Part shown: one piece after another, positions 51,068-59,839 of the stretch | Numbering within the stretch: position 1 is the stretch's first letter | Layout of the letters: every line of letters begins with the position of its first letter | Assembly (NCBI GenBank): GCA_019703815.1 | Contig: AP023053.1 | Coordinates: forward strand, 358,995 to 422,994 | Direction of reading: 5' to 3' | Source of the DNA: Thaumasiovibrio occultus | GTDB lineage: Bacteria; Pseudomonadota; Gammaproteobacteria; Enterobacterales; Vibrionaceae | DNA: 64,000 nt | Position numbers and translations under genes: made by a program | The notes under the pieces: generated by a model | What the model was told of the DNA's origin: nothing | Databases searched by the model: none | What the model saw: the letters and a program-made list of their open reading frames with translations, nothing else

Positions 51068-52015
51068 ATGGCTTCGATAAAGATCCTTCTCGTTGATGAT
51101 GTTCAAATAGAACGTTTGCAATTATCCATTCGCTTAGAGCGCCTTGGGCATGAGGTGGTAACGGCGGCTAATGGCACAGAAGCGATTGAGAAATACCCGC
51201 TGGTATCGCCTGATTTGGTGCTGCTTGATGTGAGTATGCCGGACATGAGTGGCCATGAAGTGGCGAAAGAGCTGCGTAACAGTTATCCCGAATGGGTGCC
51301 GATTATTTTCCTTAGCGGTCACGACGAGCCTGAAATGATTGCCAAGGCGATTGACATGGGTGGCGACGATTATTTGGTGAAGCCCGTCGATAAAATGGTG
51401 CTGCAAGCCAAATTAAAAGCGATGCAGCGGATCGCAGAGATGCGCCATAAGTTAGCCGAAGCCACCGTCAAACTCGAAAAAGCCAATCTACAATTATCAA
51501 AACAAGCCACAGAAGATGGACTTACTGGACTGGTTAATCGCCGTTGTCTTGACTATCGCTTGCAAGAAGCGTTATCGATGCATGGTCGTAACGGCTTACC
51601 GATGACCATTTTGTTGATTGATGTCGATCACTTCAAAGCCTACAACGATAACTATGGTCATATTGAAGGCGACAACTGCCTGAAAAAGCTCGCTGAAACG
51701 TTGAAAACCACGTTTTGCCGAGCGGGTGAACTCGTCGGGCGCTACGGCGGGGAAGAGTTTTGTATCGTGATCAGTAACTGCGATCGCGACAGCGCGATAG
51801 AGCATTGTCAGCGTTTGCATGAAGCGGTGTACGAGATGGCAATGCCGCATGCGTTTTCATCCACTTCCGATCGAGTGACAGTCAGCCAAGGAATGTTGGC
51901 GTGGGTGCCAACCGGTTTGGAAACGGTAGAAAACATTTATGGCTTAGTGGATCGCTACCTGTATAAAGCCAAGCAACATGGCCGTAATTGTTACGTCGCC
52001 GCCGAGTTTATTTGA
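51068..52015 (+). CDS. response regulator with GGDEF domain (diguanylate cyclase)
   Basis: 315 residues: REC domain 1-120 with D54 in LVLLDVSMPDMSGHEV and conserved LSGHDEPE/KPVD, a helical linker (KLAEATVKLEKANLQLS), then GGDEF (about 150-312) with DVDHFKAYNDNYGHIEGD and the canonical RYGGEEF. The inhibitory I-site RxxD is RAGE, so product inhibition may be weak. Architecture as in PleD/WspR-like regulators with one receiver. No kinase gene is adjacent. Confidence 0.93.
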   Translation: MASIKILLVDDVQIERLQLSIRLERLGHEVVTAANGTEAIEKYPLVSPDLVLLDVSMPDMSGHEVAKELRNSYPEWVPIIFLSGHDEPEMIAKAIDMGGDDYLVKPVDKMVLQAKLKAMQRIAEMRHKLAEATVKLEKANLQLSKQATEDGLTGLVNRRCLDYRLQEALSMHGRNGLPMTILLIDVDHFKAYNDNYGHIEGDNCLKKLAETLKTTFCRAGELVGRYGGEEFCIVISNCDRDSAIEHCQRLHEAVYEMAMPHAFSSTSDRVTVSQGMLAWVPTGLETVENIYGLVDRYLYKAKQHGRNCYVAAEFI

Positions 52016-52160
52016 CCATAAATGACTGAGTGTGCTGGCATTGTGGCTTAGGTCACGATTCTATTGATGAGGAAATCGACGAACGAGCAGGGGGGCTATT
52101 GTTCCCCGTAAAGTGAGTTGCTACTCTTCTTAGAAGGCTAAACCACTATTAGGTACATTT

Positions 52161-52811
52161 ATGGACATTTCGCTAAGTGCTCTGGAAGCGCGCATTATTG
52201 GCTGTCTTCTTGAAAAAGAAATCACCACTCCTGACCAATATCCTCTCACCTTAAATTCCCTTACGACTGCCGCCAACCAAAAAAGCAATCGCGAGCCCGT
52301 GATGCAGTTAAATGATGCCGAAGTGCTGGATGGTTTAACCACCCTTAAAGCCAAGCGCCTTGTCAACGACGATGAAGTGTTTGGTGGCCGTGCAGTGAAA
52401 TATAAGCACCGTTTCTGCAACACGGAATTTGGCTCGCTAAAACTGACATCGCAAGAGTTGGGCGTTCTTTGTGTTTTGCTACTGCGCGGCGCGCAAACCC
52501 CAGGAGAGCTAAGAACCCGTACTAACCGCTTATGTGAGTTCTCAGATGTACGAGAAACAGAATCGGTATTGCAAGCCTTGGCTGCGCGTGAGTTAGTGGT
52601 GTGCTTGCCACGTGAACCGGGCAAGCGAGAGTCTCGCTACATGCATCTGTTTGGCGATCAAGATATGGCATCGCTAGCGGCTGCGCCGATCAGCAGTGCC
52701 GCAGTTGATACTAGTGCGCAAAGCGATCGCATTACGCAGCTAGAAACAGAAGTTGAGCGACTGAAAGCGCGTCTGAGTGAGTTAGAAGAAAAACTCAGTA
52801 GCTTATTGTGA
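52161..52811 (+). CDS. yceH: YceH-family protein (DUF480)
   Basis: 216 residues: two winged-helix domains (LEARIIGCLLEKEITTPDQY and TSQELGVLCVLLLRGAQTPG) and a C-terminal coiled coil (ITQLETEVERLKARLSELEE). The family is conserved in gamma-proteobacteria; the role is unknown though the fold suggests DNA binding. The next gene starts at its stop codon. Confidence 0.92.
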   Translation: MDISLSALEARIIGCLLEKEITTPDQYPLTLNSLTTAANQKSNREPVMQLNDAEVLDGLTTLKAKRLVNDDEVFGGRAVKYKHRFCNTEFGSLKLTSQELGVLCVLLLRGAQTPGELRTRTNRLCEFSDVRETESVLQALAARELVVCLPREPGKRESRYMHLFGDQDMASLAAAPISSAAVDTSAQSDRITQLETEVERLKARLSELEEKLSSLL

Positions 52812-52813
52812 CA

Positions 52814-53122
52814 ATGAGTAACCCGCATTGGTCGGTTTATTTTGTTCGAACGCAGTGCGATAAGCTCTATTGTGGGATCAGCAACGATGTAGAAAAGCGT
52901 TTTGTTGCGCATCAGCGTGGACGAGGTGCGAAGTTTCTAAATGGTAAAGCGCCATTACACTTGTGTTGGCAACTAAACGCTGGTACAAGGCAACAGGCAT
53001 CTCGGTTAGAATGCCGTCTGAAAAAGCTGACACGCAAACAAAAGGAGGAGGTGATCGCGCAGATCACTTCCTATGAAACATTGGTGCAGCGCTTTCCCCA
53101 GCTGCAAGTAGAAGAGAATTAA
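52814..53122 (+). CDS. GIY-YIG nuclease-superfamily protein (UPF0213/YhbQ type)
   Basis: 102 residues, a stand-alone GIY-YIG domain. SVYFVRTQCDKLYCGISNDV holds the GIY..YIG-equivalent strands, and EKRFVAHQRGRGAKFLNG the catalytic-Arg helix; LEWR-like SRLECRLKKLTRKQK follows. ATG 52814 is chosen; GTG 52808 would overlap the yceH stop as GTGA and is an alternative. YhbQ-type proteins are proposed DNA-damage nucleases. Part of a yceH-GIY-yaeQ run with almost no gaps. Confidence 0.88.
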   Translation: MSNPHWSVYFVRTQCDKLYCGISNDVEKRFVAHQRGRGAKFLNGKAPLHLCWQLNAGTRQQASRLECRLKKLTRKQKEEVIAQITSYETLVQRFPQLQVEEN

Positions 53123-53123
53123 A

Positions 53124-53660
53124 ATGGCGCTAAAAGCGACAGTTTACAAAGCCAGTATCAATTTGGCGAATATGGATGATCACGTTTATCTTGATCAATC
53201 GCTGACGCTGGCACAGCATCCGTCGGAAACGCAGCAACGTATGATGTTGCGTGTTTTAGCCTGGGTAATGTTTGCTAATGAGCGTTTGGCGTTCTCAAAG
53301 GGGTTGTGTGACGAGAGTGAGCCAGCCTTGTGGCAAAAGAGCTATGCTGACGAAATCGAACTATGGATTGATCTTGGTTTGCCGGACGAGAAACGCATCA
53401 AGCGCGCATCACAACGTGCTCAGCAAGCCGTACTGTTTGCCTATGATGATCATGCCGTCGGGCCTTGGTGGCAACAAACGCAGCCGAAAGTCTACGGTTT
53501 CGATAATCTATCGATTTATCACGTTAATGACGGGCAAATGGCCGCGTTAGAGAGCGTGTGTGAACGTACCATGCAGCTGCAATTTACCATCCAAGATAGT
53601 CAAATTTGGTTAAATGCAGGGGAAAACTCGTTTGAGATCACCCCAGAAAAACTGCAATAA
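53124..53660 (+). CDS. yaeQ: YaeQ-family protein
   Basis: 178 residues with the YaeQ pattern: MALKATVYKASINLANMDDH, QRMMLRVLAWVMFANERL, then ELWIDLGLPDEKRIKRASQR. The fold is related to PD-(D/E)XK nucleases; function unknown, once linked to RfaH-type antitermination in E. coli. It starts 2 nt after the GIY-YIG gene and is closed by a terminator. Confidence 0.93.
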   Translation: MALKATVYKASINLANMDDHVYLDQSLTLAQHPSETQQRMMLRVLAWVMFANERLAFSKGLCDESEPALWQKSYADEIELWIDLGLPDEKRIKRASQRAQQAVLFAYDDHAVGPWWQQTQPKVYGFDNLSIYHVNDGQMAALESVCERTMQLQFTIQDSQIWLNAGENSFEITPEKLQ

Positions 53661-53678
53661 ATTTTTCCAGTAGCATAT

Positions 53679-53708
53679 AAAAGGGTTTGTTTTTACAGGC
53701 CCTTTTTT
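53679..53708 (+). terminator. rho-independent terminator after yaeQ
   Basis: AAAAGGG / CCCTTTT stem with a 14-nt loop and T-run to 53708. Confidence 0.8.
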
Positions 53709-53711
53709 ATT

Positions 53712-53831
53712 TATACCCAATTTCAGCGTCAAACGACTTGGAAATAGCCGACTATTCCACGGCGTCGATTTCCTTGAACTTGGATTTGTGATTCGGCTCT
53801 GAATTCTGCACATTGAAGTCACTTGGGTATA
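53712..53831. mobile_element. 120-bp MITE-like palindromic element
   Basis: Terminal inverted repeats TATACCCAA (53712-53720) and TTGGGTATA (53823-53831); the inner right side contains CTGCACATTGAAGTCACTTG. The outline (TATACCCAAGT... ends, about 120 bp, between a terminator and the next promoter) resembles the ERIC-like intergenic elements of Vibrio genomes. No coding capacity. Confidence 0.7.
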
Positions 53832-53867
53832 CGCTACGTTTTCAACGCTTTTTATAAGGAGTGGGCA

Positions 53868-54494
53868 ATGGCTGGAGAGCTGTTTCGCAGTGCGCAAACG
53901 CTGTGGCACTACATGAATTTGGCGCATCAAGCCGCGCATGCTGATGTGATCTTGATTTTGGGGAGCAATGATCTTCGCGTCGCGGAATATGGTGCGACGC
54001 TGTACCATCAAGGCGTTGCCCCTCTTATTGTGTGCAGTGGCGCCGTTGGCCGGCTGACACACGGCGTGTTTTCACAATCAGAAGCGGATGCGTTTGCTCA
54101 GGTATTACGTGAAAACGGTGTGCCTGAAAGTGCCATTTTACGCGAACCTCGTGCGACCAATACTGGCGAAAATATTGCCTATTCCCGGGCCCTGCTGGCC
54201 GAAAAAGGCATTGCGATATCACGGGTGCACGTATTGCAAAAGCCTTATGCTGAGCGTCGCGCGTACGCAGCGGTCGCCAAGCAATGGCCAGGTGTTGAGG
54301 TAACGGTGAGCTCACCCGCCATCGCGATGCAAGATTATCCGACCGACGAGATCTCGTTTGCCGATATGATCAGTGCGCTGGTGGCGGATATGGAGCGGAT
54401 CCGGGATTACCCTGCGCAAGGTTTTCAGCTAGCGCAGCCTATTCCCGATACGGTTCATCAGGCCTTGCAGGTGTTGAAAGAGCGCGGTTTTTGA
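53868..54494 (+). CDS. YdcF/ElyC-family protein (DUF218)
   Basis: 208 residues from MAGELFRSAQ; AAGGAG ends 7 nt before ATG 53868, so the longer frame to 53823 inside the MITE is rejected. DUF218 pattern: ADVILILGSNDLRVAEYGAT, PLIVCSGAVGRLT, EPRATNTGENIAYSRALLAE and VHVLQKPYAERRAYA. No membrane segment, so the soluble YdcF type rather than SanA/ElyC. Proposed SAM or nucleotide binding in YdcF; role unknown. Confidence 0.88.
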   Translation: MAGELFRSAQTLWHYMNLAHQAAHADVILILGSNDLRVAEYGATLYHQGVAPLIVCSGAVGRLTHGVFSQSEADAFAQVLRENGVPESAILREPRATNTGENIAYSRALLAEKGIAISRVHVLQKPYAERRAYAAVAKQWPGVEVTVSSPAIAMQDYPTDEISFADMISALVADMERIRDYPAQGFQLAQPIPDTVHQALQVLKERGF

Positions 54495-54579
54495 AGCGCT
54501 ATGGTAACGTGTTTAGTTTGAAGTGAGCGGCAGCGTTGGCTATTGCCTTGCTAGATTTAGCAAGGCCTTGCTTAATATC

Positions 54580-54618
54580 GAAGAGAAGAGAAGAGAAGAG
54601 AAGAGAAGAGAAGAGAAG
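54580..54618. repeat. pentanucleotide microsatellite GAAGA, about 7.5 units
   Basis: Uninterrupted GAAGA repeat between convergent ydcF-like and thiD genes. Its right end forms the left arm of the following terminator. A CCTTGCTA/TAGCAAGG hairpin (54546-54565) precedes it. Confidence 0.9.
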
Positions 54619-54653
54619 GCACACTGGGCGATACAGTAAACACCTTCTCTTTT
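54612..54653 (+). terminator. terminator after the ydcF-like gene
   Basis: AGAGAAGG (54612-54619, end of the microsatellite) pairs with CCTTCTCT, followed by TTTTT. Loop of about 23 nt. Confidence 0.6.
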
Positions 54654-54690
54654 TATTGCGGTTTAGCCTCACTGCACCAATTTAAGTGGC

Positions 54691-55503
54691 TTAGCGTAGT
54701 GCAAAGAAGTGATCGACGGGCCCATGGCCTTTGCCAATTTGGAATCTGTCTGCGCCACTGAGCGCATGGGTAATATAGGTTTTTGCGCGATCAATCGCTT
54801 CATCCAGAGTGCAACCTTGCGCAAGATAAGACGCGATGGCCGAGGAGAGAGTACAGCCGGTGCCATGAGTGTTAAGGGTAAATATACGCTGCGATTTATA
54901 TTCGTTCACGCTGCCTTGGCGGATCAAATAATCGGTCGCTAAGCTGTCAGCTTCTAAATGCCCACCTTTGAGCAGCACTGCAGGCGTATTGAGGCCATCG
55001 AGCGCACTAATTAAATGCTCAATGTCATCTTGTGAAAGATCATGAGCGTTTAAAGGACTTTGGGTTAATGCTAACGCTTCGGGAATATTTGGCGTGATCA
55101 CTGTCGCGATGGGGAGCAGTTGCTCTTTTAAACACGCTATCGCTTCTTGTTTTAGCAGGAGATCGCCACTGGTCGCGACCATTACCGGATCGAGAACAAT
55201 GTGTTCAGGCTGATATTGCTGAAGCTTGGCGGCAACGGTGGTGATGATGTCGCAGTCTGCAAGCATACCAATTTTGACGGCTTTCACTTCTAAATCAGTA
55301 AAGACAGCATCTAACTGCGCGGCGACAAAATCGATAGGCACAGGGAAGATACCGCTGACACCTTGGGTGTTTTGTGCGGTGAGTGCGGTGATCGCACTGC
55401 AAGCATAGCCGCCTGTTGCTGAGATGGCTTTGATATCGGCTTGAATACCCGCGCCGCCGCCACTGTCTGAGCCGGCAATAGTAAGAGTAATAGGTGTAGA
55501 CAT
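54691..55503 (-). CDS. thiD: hydroxymethylpyrimidine kinase / phosphomethylpyrimidine kinase
   Basis: Ribokinase-fold enzyme phosphorylating HMP and HMP-P for thiamine synthesis. 270 residues: TIAGSDSGGGAGIQADIKAI at the N-terminus, KIGMLAD, the ATP-side GDLLLKQEA..., and the anion hole NTHGTGCTLSSAIAS near the C-terminus. The gene stands alone behind a TPP riboswitch, so it serves salvage or supports a biosynthetic operon elsewhere. Confidence 0.95.
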   Translation of the reverse strand: MSTPITLTIAGSDSGGGAGIQADIKAISATGGYACSAITALTAQNTQGVSGIFPVPIDFVAAQLDAVFTDLEVKAVKIGMLADCDIITTVAAKLQQYQPEHIVLDPVMVATSGDLLLKQEAIACLKEQLLPIATVITPNIPEALALTQSPLNAHDLSQDDIEHLISALDGLNTPAVLLKGGHLEADSLATDYLIRQGSVNEYKSQRIFTLNTHGTGCTLSSAIASYLAQGCTLDEAIDRAKTYITHALSGADRFQIGKGHGPVDHFFALR

Positions 55504-55526
55504 GAGTTTCCCTATAGGTCATAGGG
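55504..55526 (-). promoter_or_regulatory. Shine-Dalgarno-sequestering hairpin of thiD
   Basis: On the mRNA CCCTAT (from 55526-55521) pairs with ATAGGG (55515-55510); the last bases are part of the AGGGAAA ribosome site of thiD. Likely expression platform of the riboswitch; inferred from sequence only. Confidence 0.5.
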
Positions 55527-55557
55527 CGTGGTAACAGACTGAGAGAAGACGTGCTCA

Positions 55558-55645
55558 GTTAGTATCCCTACGCCAGTATTAACTGAATCAGGTTCAACGG
55601 GTCCTGCGCTTATGCGCAGTCTCAGCCAATGGCTCCCCGACTAAC
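55558..55645 (-). promoter_or_regulatory. TPP riboswitch (THI element)
   Basis: On the minus strand the conserved series is present: P1 GTTAGT/ACTAAC, GGGGAGCC, GGCTGAGA, GACCCGTTGAACCTGAT and CTGGCGTAGGGA. P3 is a GC-rich hairpin CTGCGCATAAGCGCAG. Lies 55 nt upstream of thiD. Confidence 0.96.
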
Positions 55646-55788
55646 ATACTGTCTTGAAAGACTATCTCGATATTACACACTGCAATATCGGATTGTCTAT
55701 AGAAGGAAACGGATATTACGTTCTACTGACAGAGATAGCGGTAGATGATTCTACAGCAAGGGCATCTCTCACTGACGCGGTGCGTTGA

Positions 55789-56097
55789 CTATTTCGCTGG
55801 ACCCCAGCCATGGCGTTCAGCAACAACTTGCCACTCAGGTTTTTTTGCCGATGCTCTTTCAATACAGTATTTGGAGAGATCTTTTACCGTTGGATTTTGC
55901 GAGCCGATCAGATTGACGGGAGTAGAGCGGTATTTAAAGCGCGGGTTGACGTGCATGCGCTGCAGTAACTTGATCACTTTATCGAGCCGAGCGTGGAGAT
56001 CTTTATCATTGGTAATGTTCATTACGCGGCCCAGGCTCGTAATATGGTTGGCGATGGTGTTCATTTCTTTTAGGGCAGCGATAGTTTCGTCATACAT
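55789..56097 (-). CDS. hypothetical protein (102 aa)
   Basis: 102 residues from MYDETIAALKEMNTIANHI; AAGGA lies about 10 nt before ATG 56097. A helical N-terminal half is followed by RMHVNPRFKYRSTPVNLIG and WQVVAERHGWGPAK. No signal peptide, no family recognised. Confidence 0.75.
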   Translation of the reverse strand: MYDETIAALKEMNTIANHITSLGRVMNITNDKDLHARLDKVIKLLQRMHVNPRFKYRSTPVNLIGSQNPTVKDLSKYCIERASAKKPEWQVVAERHGWGPAK

Positions 56098-56377
56098 CGT
56101 CGTTTTATCCTTCAATGTGCAATGGCGATAGCATATATCTTTGTGCGTTAGTGCAAATAAACCTCGGGGTTAATGGTTTCTTAACTGTAGGTACTTGCTT
56201 GCTATTTGCTTTTAACTTGAGCGGTTTCGCTATTTGGTTTTGATTAATTTCAGCGAACGTGAGTGCGAAGTTTTCACACGCAAAAGTGACTAAATTTTCT
56301 ACACAGATTATCACATCATCATGATTAATAAAAGAAAATGGCGGGAAGGGGAGCGAGTGTTTATGTGAGAGCAGGGA

Positions 56378-56407
56378 ATAAAAAAGCCAGCTAAGTTAGC
56401 TGGCTTT
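56378..56407 (-). terminator. rho-independent terminator after the ToxR-like regulator pair
   Basis: Stem AAAGCCAGCTA / TAGCTGGCTTT (56383-56393 with 56397-56407), 3-nt loop, TTTTTATT on the minus strand. Confidence 0.92.
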
Positions 56408-56412
56408 CTCAA

Positions 56413-56865
56413 TTAGTTCTGCTTTTGATACAAGAAGTATACAGGCTCGTCATTATCGTTATTGTACTTAATAAAGAACTGATCGTGCTTCAACGGTACA
56501 AATGACGCGATAGCTAGATTATGTCGAGGCTTAGGAATACCTTCTTTTGAATACTGCTGCATTTCCAAACGCATCGCTAGGCGGTATTTGGTGAATTGGA
56601 ACAGTGTTCTTTCTGTTGAAGTATAGTAGTTACTTGTCTGATACAGCGTATTGTAATAATCGTGGAACAATGCAGTGCTCTCACTGATATACGCTTGTGA
56701 CGTTACTCGATATGGGTTTTCCAAGTGAGTAAACTCAGACGATGCCATCCATTTACCACTGAACTGGAAGCTGGCCTTCATATCTTCTTGGTGTTCGACA
56801 TAAGCAATACCGCCACCGAAGCTAGCAATAATCAATAAAGCCGAAATAATTATCTTATATTGCAT
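56413..56865 (-). CDS. small membrane partner of the ToxR-like regulator (ToxS/TcpH/VtrC-like position)
   Basis: 150 residues: one N-terminal membrane anchor (about 4-22, IIISALLIIASFGGGIAYV) and a periplasmic domain rich in Tyr and Phe (FHDYYNTLYQTSNYYTS, DQFFIKYNNDNDEPVYFLY) without cysteines. Its start overlaps the regulator gene by 16 nt, the layout of toxR-toxS, tcpP-tcpH and vtrA-vtrC, where the second protein stabilises the first or forms a joint ligand-binding barrel. No sequence family recognised; the role is inferred from position and topology. Confidence 0.72.
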   Translation of the reverse strand: MQYKIIISALLIIASFGGGIAYVEHQEDMKASFQFSGKWMASSEFTHLENPYRVTSQAYISESTALFHDYYNTLYQTSNYYTSTERTLFQFTKYRLAMRLEMQQYSKEGIPKPRHNLAIASFVPLKHDQFFIKYNNDNDEPVYFLYQKQN

Positions 56866-57566
56866 GAAAGCAGTCTCCCTTCTGGTGAATCGATACTACA
56901 AACGATCAAACGTCCTTGGCGATCTTTGTCAATAAAGAGAGGTTGACTCTTATCATAGCGTTGTTTCAGTCTTTCAACATCAGATGCGCCCACACGCTCT
57001 GACAGTTTCACCCAAGAAGCACTTTCGCTTTTACCCGCGAAGTGACGGTAGGAGATTTCGCCCACTTTAAAGGATAAGCCCATTAAAGCTAAGACCAATG
57101 CAAAACCCGCTAAGCTACCTAGGAAACCAAACTTTGACGCAGAAGACTGCTGATAAATATCATTAAAGTTTGACTCTAAGTTTGTCGGCGAAGTCGTATA
57201 TTTGATTGGGGTAGGAGCAACCGTCAATACGTAGCCAAAGTCAGGTACTTTTCGGATGATTTGCGCGTCGACGTCATTGAGCTTCTCACGAAGGTTCACA
57301 ATAACACGGTCGATCAGGTTTTCATCCAGTGAACCTGTTTGCCAGATATTGTCATGCAGTTCCTGTGGCTTGACCGGCATCGGATACGCTCGAACAAGTG
57401 CGAGCAATACCTGTGCTTCTTTTAACATCAACCAATGGGTTTGGTCTCTCAGGTCAAGATAATTGTTGGAGAAGTCGCAGGTGATATCACCGATCATGTA
57501 GACCAGCGCGTCAACGCGGACAGTGTTCTCCTGTACGTCCTTTTCTTCTGCAGCTTGCGTTTGCAT
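56850..57566 (-). CDS. ToxR/TcpP-like transmembrane transcriptional regulator
   Basis: 238 residues. OmpR/ToxR-type winged helix at about 20-117 (LMLKEAQVLLALVRAYPMPV, NLIDRVIVNLREKLNDVDAQ, IIRKVPDFGYVLT), a linker, one membrane span (about 147-166) and a 70-residue periplasmic tail with a cysteine pair C223/C235. Cysteine spacing (12) is close to the redox-active pair of TcpP. DNA-binding domain is cytoplasmic without receiver, so a one-component membrane activator. A 560-bp A+T-rich region lies upstream. Coupled to the small membrane gene downstream. Confidence 0.88.
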   Translation of the reverse strand: MQTQAAEEKDVQENTVRVDALVYMIGDITCDFSNNYLDLRDQTHWLMLKEAQVLLALVRAYPMPVKPQELHDNIWQTGSLDENLIDRVIVNLREKLNDVDAQIIRKVPDFGYVLTVAPTPIKYTTSPTNLESNFNDIYQQSSASKFGFLGSLAGFALVLALMGLSFKVGEISYRHFAGKSESASWVKLSERVGASDVERLKQRYDKSQPLFIDKDRQGRLIVCSIDSPEGRLLSCNIR

Positions 57567-58129
57567 TGTCCAAAGTTTCCAAATTGAGCCTTAAGCACCT
57601 TTATACCACTTCATTCATCTAGCTGAATGCTCAGACCTCGAAGCTCCGGCTCATATCACGAACTTAATGTAAATTTATGAATTTATAAAGTAATTAACTG
57701 AGGTCTGCATCATGATATTGCTGGGTAGGCCAGGGATGTTGCATGAATGTAAATCTTTGCAATTATTAAGAAATGTAGCTTGATGATAATTTTATTTTTT
57801 ACATTTATGCCCTGAGGCTAAGGCGTTATCGTTTTTCGTCATGTGATGTGCTGAGCAGTGAAAATTGATCACCTAAATACTTTCTATAGTTGTCAATTAC
57901 GGTTCAACTCAGGGTGTAAAGGCAATTTTTACTCATTCCTGCGTCAGATCTGCCATCTGGAGTGCTATTTAGCCGCTTTTGTTGCGATAAATCTTTGAGT
58001 TAAGTCACGTTACCGTGATTGCTTGGCAGAAAATTGATTTGCAAGTAATTAGCTCATTGCGTCGTCAACGGCCTTAGAAAGCGATCTGAATGGGGTCAAT
58101 GGATGGGGAAATTTAATCGTGGAAAAGAA
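57567..58129. other. long A+T-rich intergenic region, no gene seen
   Basis: 563 bp upstream of the ToxR-like gene. It contains repeated TGTAAATTTATG-like and TTTTTACATTTATG words (57668-57810) and CAGACCTC/GAGGTCTG arms near 57632 and 57696. Probably a complex promoter; H-NS binding is plausible. Confidence 0.5.
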
Positions 58130-58157
58130 AAAGCGCAACACCGATGTGCTGCGCTTT
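58126..58157 (-). terminator. rho-independent terminator after the chemoreceptor gene
   Basis: AAAGCGCA / TGCGCTTT (58130-58137 with 58150-58157) with an inner ACA/TGT pair; CTTTTTCTTTTCC follows on the minus strand. Confidence 0.85.
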
Positions 58158-58192
58158 GTGTGAGCTTGTGGCTCAGGATTTGTATAAGCTAA

Positions 58193-59839
58193 CTACAGCT
58201 TGAATTGGCGTACGAGCATGTCTAGTTGCGTACTGTGATCCTCAAGGCTTTCACAGGTTTTCTGGGCCAGACCGACGTGCTCTAAGGTCGCGTTACAGCT
58301 ATCGACAATCTCATGCACAGTGTGGCTGAGATCTTCCGTTAGCTTATGCTGGCGATACGCCGTTTCTGCAACTTGGGTATTCATATCGGTAATTGTCGCG
58401 ATAGTCGAGTTCATCGACACCAAGCCGGCATAGGTCTGCTCGCTTTGCTCTACCGTATCTGTACCTGCTTTTGCATTGGAACGCATTGCTTCGGCGGATT
58501 GTGAGGTGATCGCTTGCAACTGCTCAATCATGGACTGAATTTCGCCAGTGCTATCTTGGGTTTTGCTCGCAAGCGAGCGTACTTCATCAGCGACCACGGC
58601 AAAGCCTCGGCCTTGCTCACCAGCGCGCGCTGCTTCGATGGCGGCGTTTAGCGCTAGCAAGTTGGTTTGATCGGCGATACCGCGGATCACGTCAAGAATG
58701 GAAACGATCGCACTCACGTTCTGCTCAAGGTTTTGGATCATTTCACTGGTTTGCTGGATCTCTACCGCTAACTGGCTAGTTGCTGTGGCGGAGTTTGAGA
58801 TATTGGCGCTCAATTGGGTTGATTGCTCGCTCATCGATTGCGTCGCTTGCGCGGTATCAGTCGCGCTTTGGCTGACGTTCTCACTTGATGAGCTTAGATC
58901 ATTGATCGACTCTGCCACTTGCTGACATTGTATCTGCTGCTGATGACATGCAGATACCACATTTACCGACGCGCTGTGTAGCTCATTGGCTTGTGCACGA
59001 ACTGAGTGTGCCGCAGTGACGACATTACATAGCGTGGCTTGGATTTTGCCCACAAAGGTATTAAACGCTTCAGCTAATTCACCGACTTCATCTTGGCTGC
59101 TGATAGCAATGCGTTTTGTCAGATCGCCTTCACCTTGCGAGATATCTTTCATCGCGTCAGTGAGGTGACGAATAGGGGTGACCACCATGCGCTGGGTAAA
59201 CCAAATGATGACGATGCTAATTAGGATGGCGCCAAGGGAGCCGATCATCAGCCAGTTGTTGGTACTTTCAGCGCTGGCATCGATGGCCGCCGTCAATGCG
59301 GTGCGTTTATCTTCGATTTCTGCACGGATCACTTTCAATAGATCGCGCATGCCTTCGAAATCTTTCTCAGCTAATTGTTCGTTAGCTTGATAGAACATAG
59401 TGGCTTTGGTTGGGTTAAGCACCATGTACTCGTAGCGTTTTTGCCAACGATCATAATCGGCGTACAGTTTATCGATGTTCGCGCGGCTGCTCTCAGGGAG
59501 ATAACCAATATCAATCAGTTGATAAACCGATTGGATACGAGGACCTGCCTTAGGGGCGTTGTCATAAAAGTTGAACTTGTGCAGCTCCGTAGCTTCTTTA
59601 TCGCTAGGATCGGCTAACGCCATGCTGGCACCAGCTGACATCACCTGGTACATATCACGATAGGCATCTTCTAGCTTATCAAGTACGGGCTGCACTTCTT
59701 CACGCAATAATACATTGGTCTCATTTTGTTGTTGGTAACCAACAATGACTTTAGAGATCAGCAAAAGGAATATTGCAACAACAACAGCGATAGGGAAGGC
59801 TAACTTATACTTAAAGCCCATATTGTTTAACCAATTCAT
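58193..59839 (-). CDS. methyl-accepting chemotaxis protein
   Basis: 548 residues: TM1 about 11-31, a helical-bundle periplasmic domain of about 165 residues (with [20 protein letters not shown]), TM2 about 197-217, HAMP (about 218-272), then the cytoplasmic coiled coil with the signalling hairpin [20 protein letters not shown] and [15 protein letters not shown]. Ligand unknown. No pentapeptide tether for CheR at the C-terminus. No che operon is nearby apart from cheV at 15.7 kb. Confidence 0.93.
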   Translation of the reverse strand: MNWLNNMGFKYKLAFPIAVVVAIFLLLISKVIVGYQQQNETNVLLREEVQPVLDKLEDAYRDMYQVMSAGASMALADPSDKEATELHKFNFYDNAPKAGPRIQSVYQLIDIGYLPESSRANIDKLYADYDRWQKRYEYMVLNPTKATMFYQANEQLAEKDFEGMRDLLKVIRAEIEDKRTALTAAIDASAESTNNWLMIGSLGAILISIVIIWFTQRMVVTPIRHLTDAMKDISQGEGDLTKRIAISSQDEVGELAEAFNTFVGKIQATLCNVVTAAHSVRAQANELHSASVNVVSACHQQQIQCQQVAESINDLSSSSENVSQSATDTAQATQSMSEQSTQLSANISNSATATSQLAVEIQQTSEMIQNLEQNVSAIVSILDVIRGIADQTNLLALNAAIEAARAGEQGRGFAVVADEVRSLASKTQDSTGEIQSMIEQLQAITSQSAEAMRSNAKAGTDTVEQSEQTYAGLVSMNSTIATITDMNTQVAETAYRQHKLTEDLSHTVHEIVDSCNATLEHVGLAQKTCESLEDHSTQLDMLVRQFKL

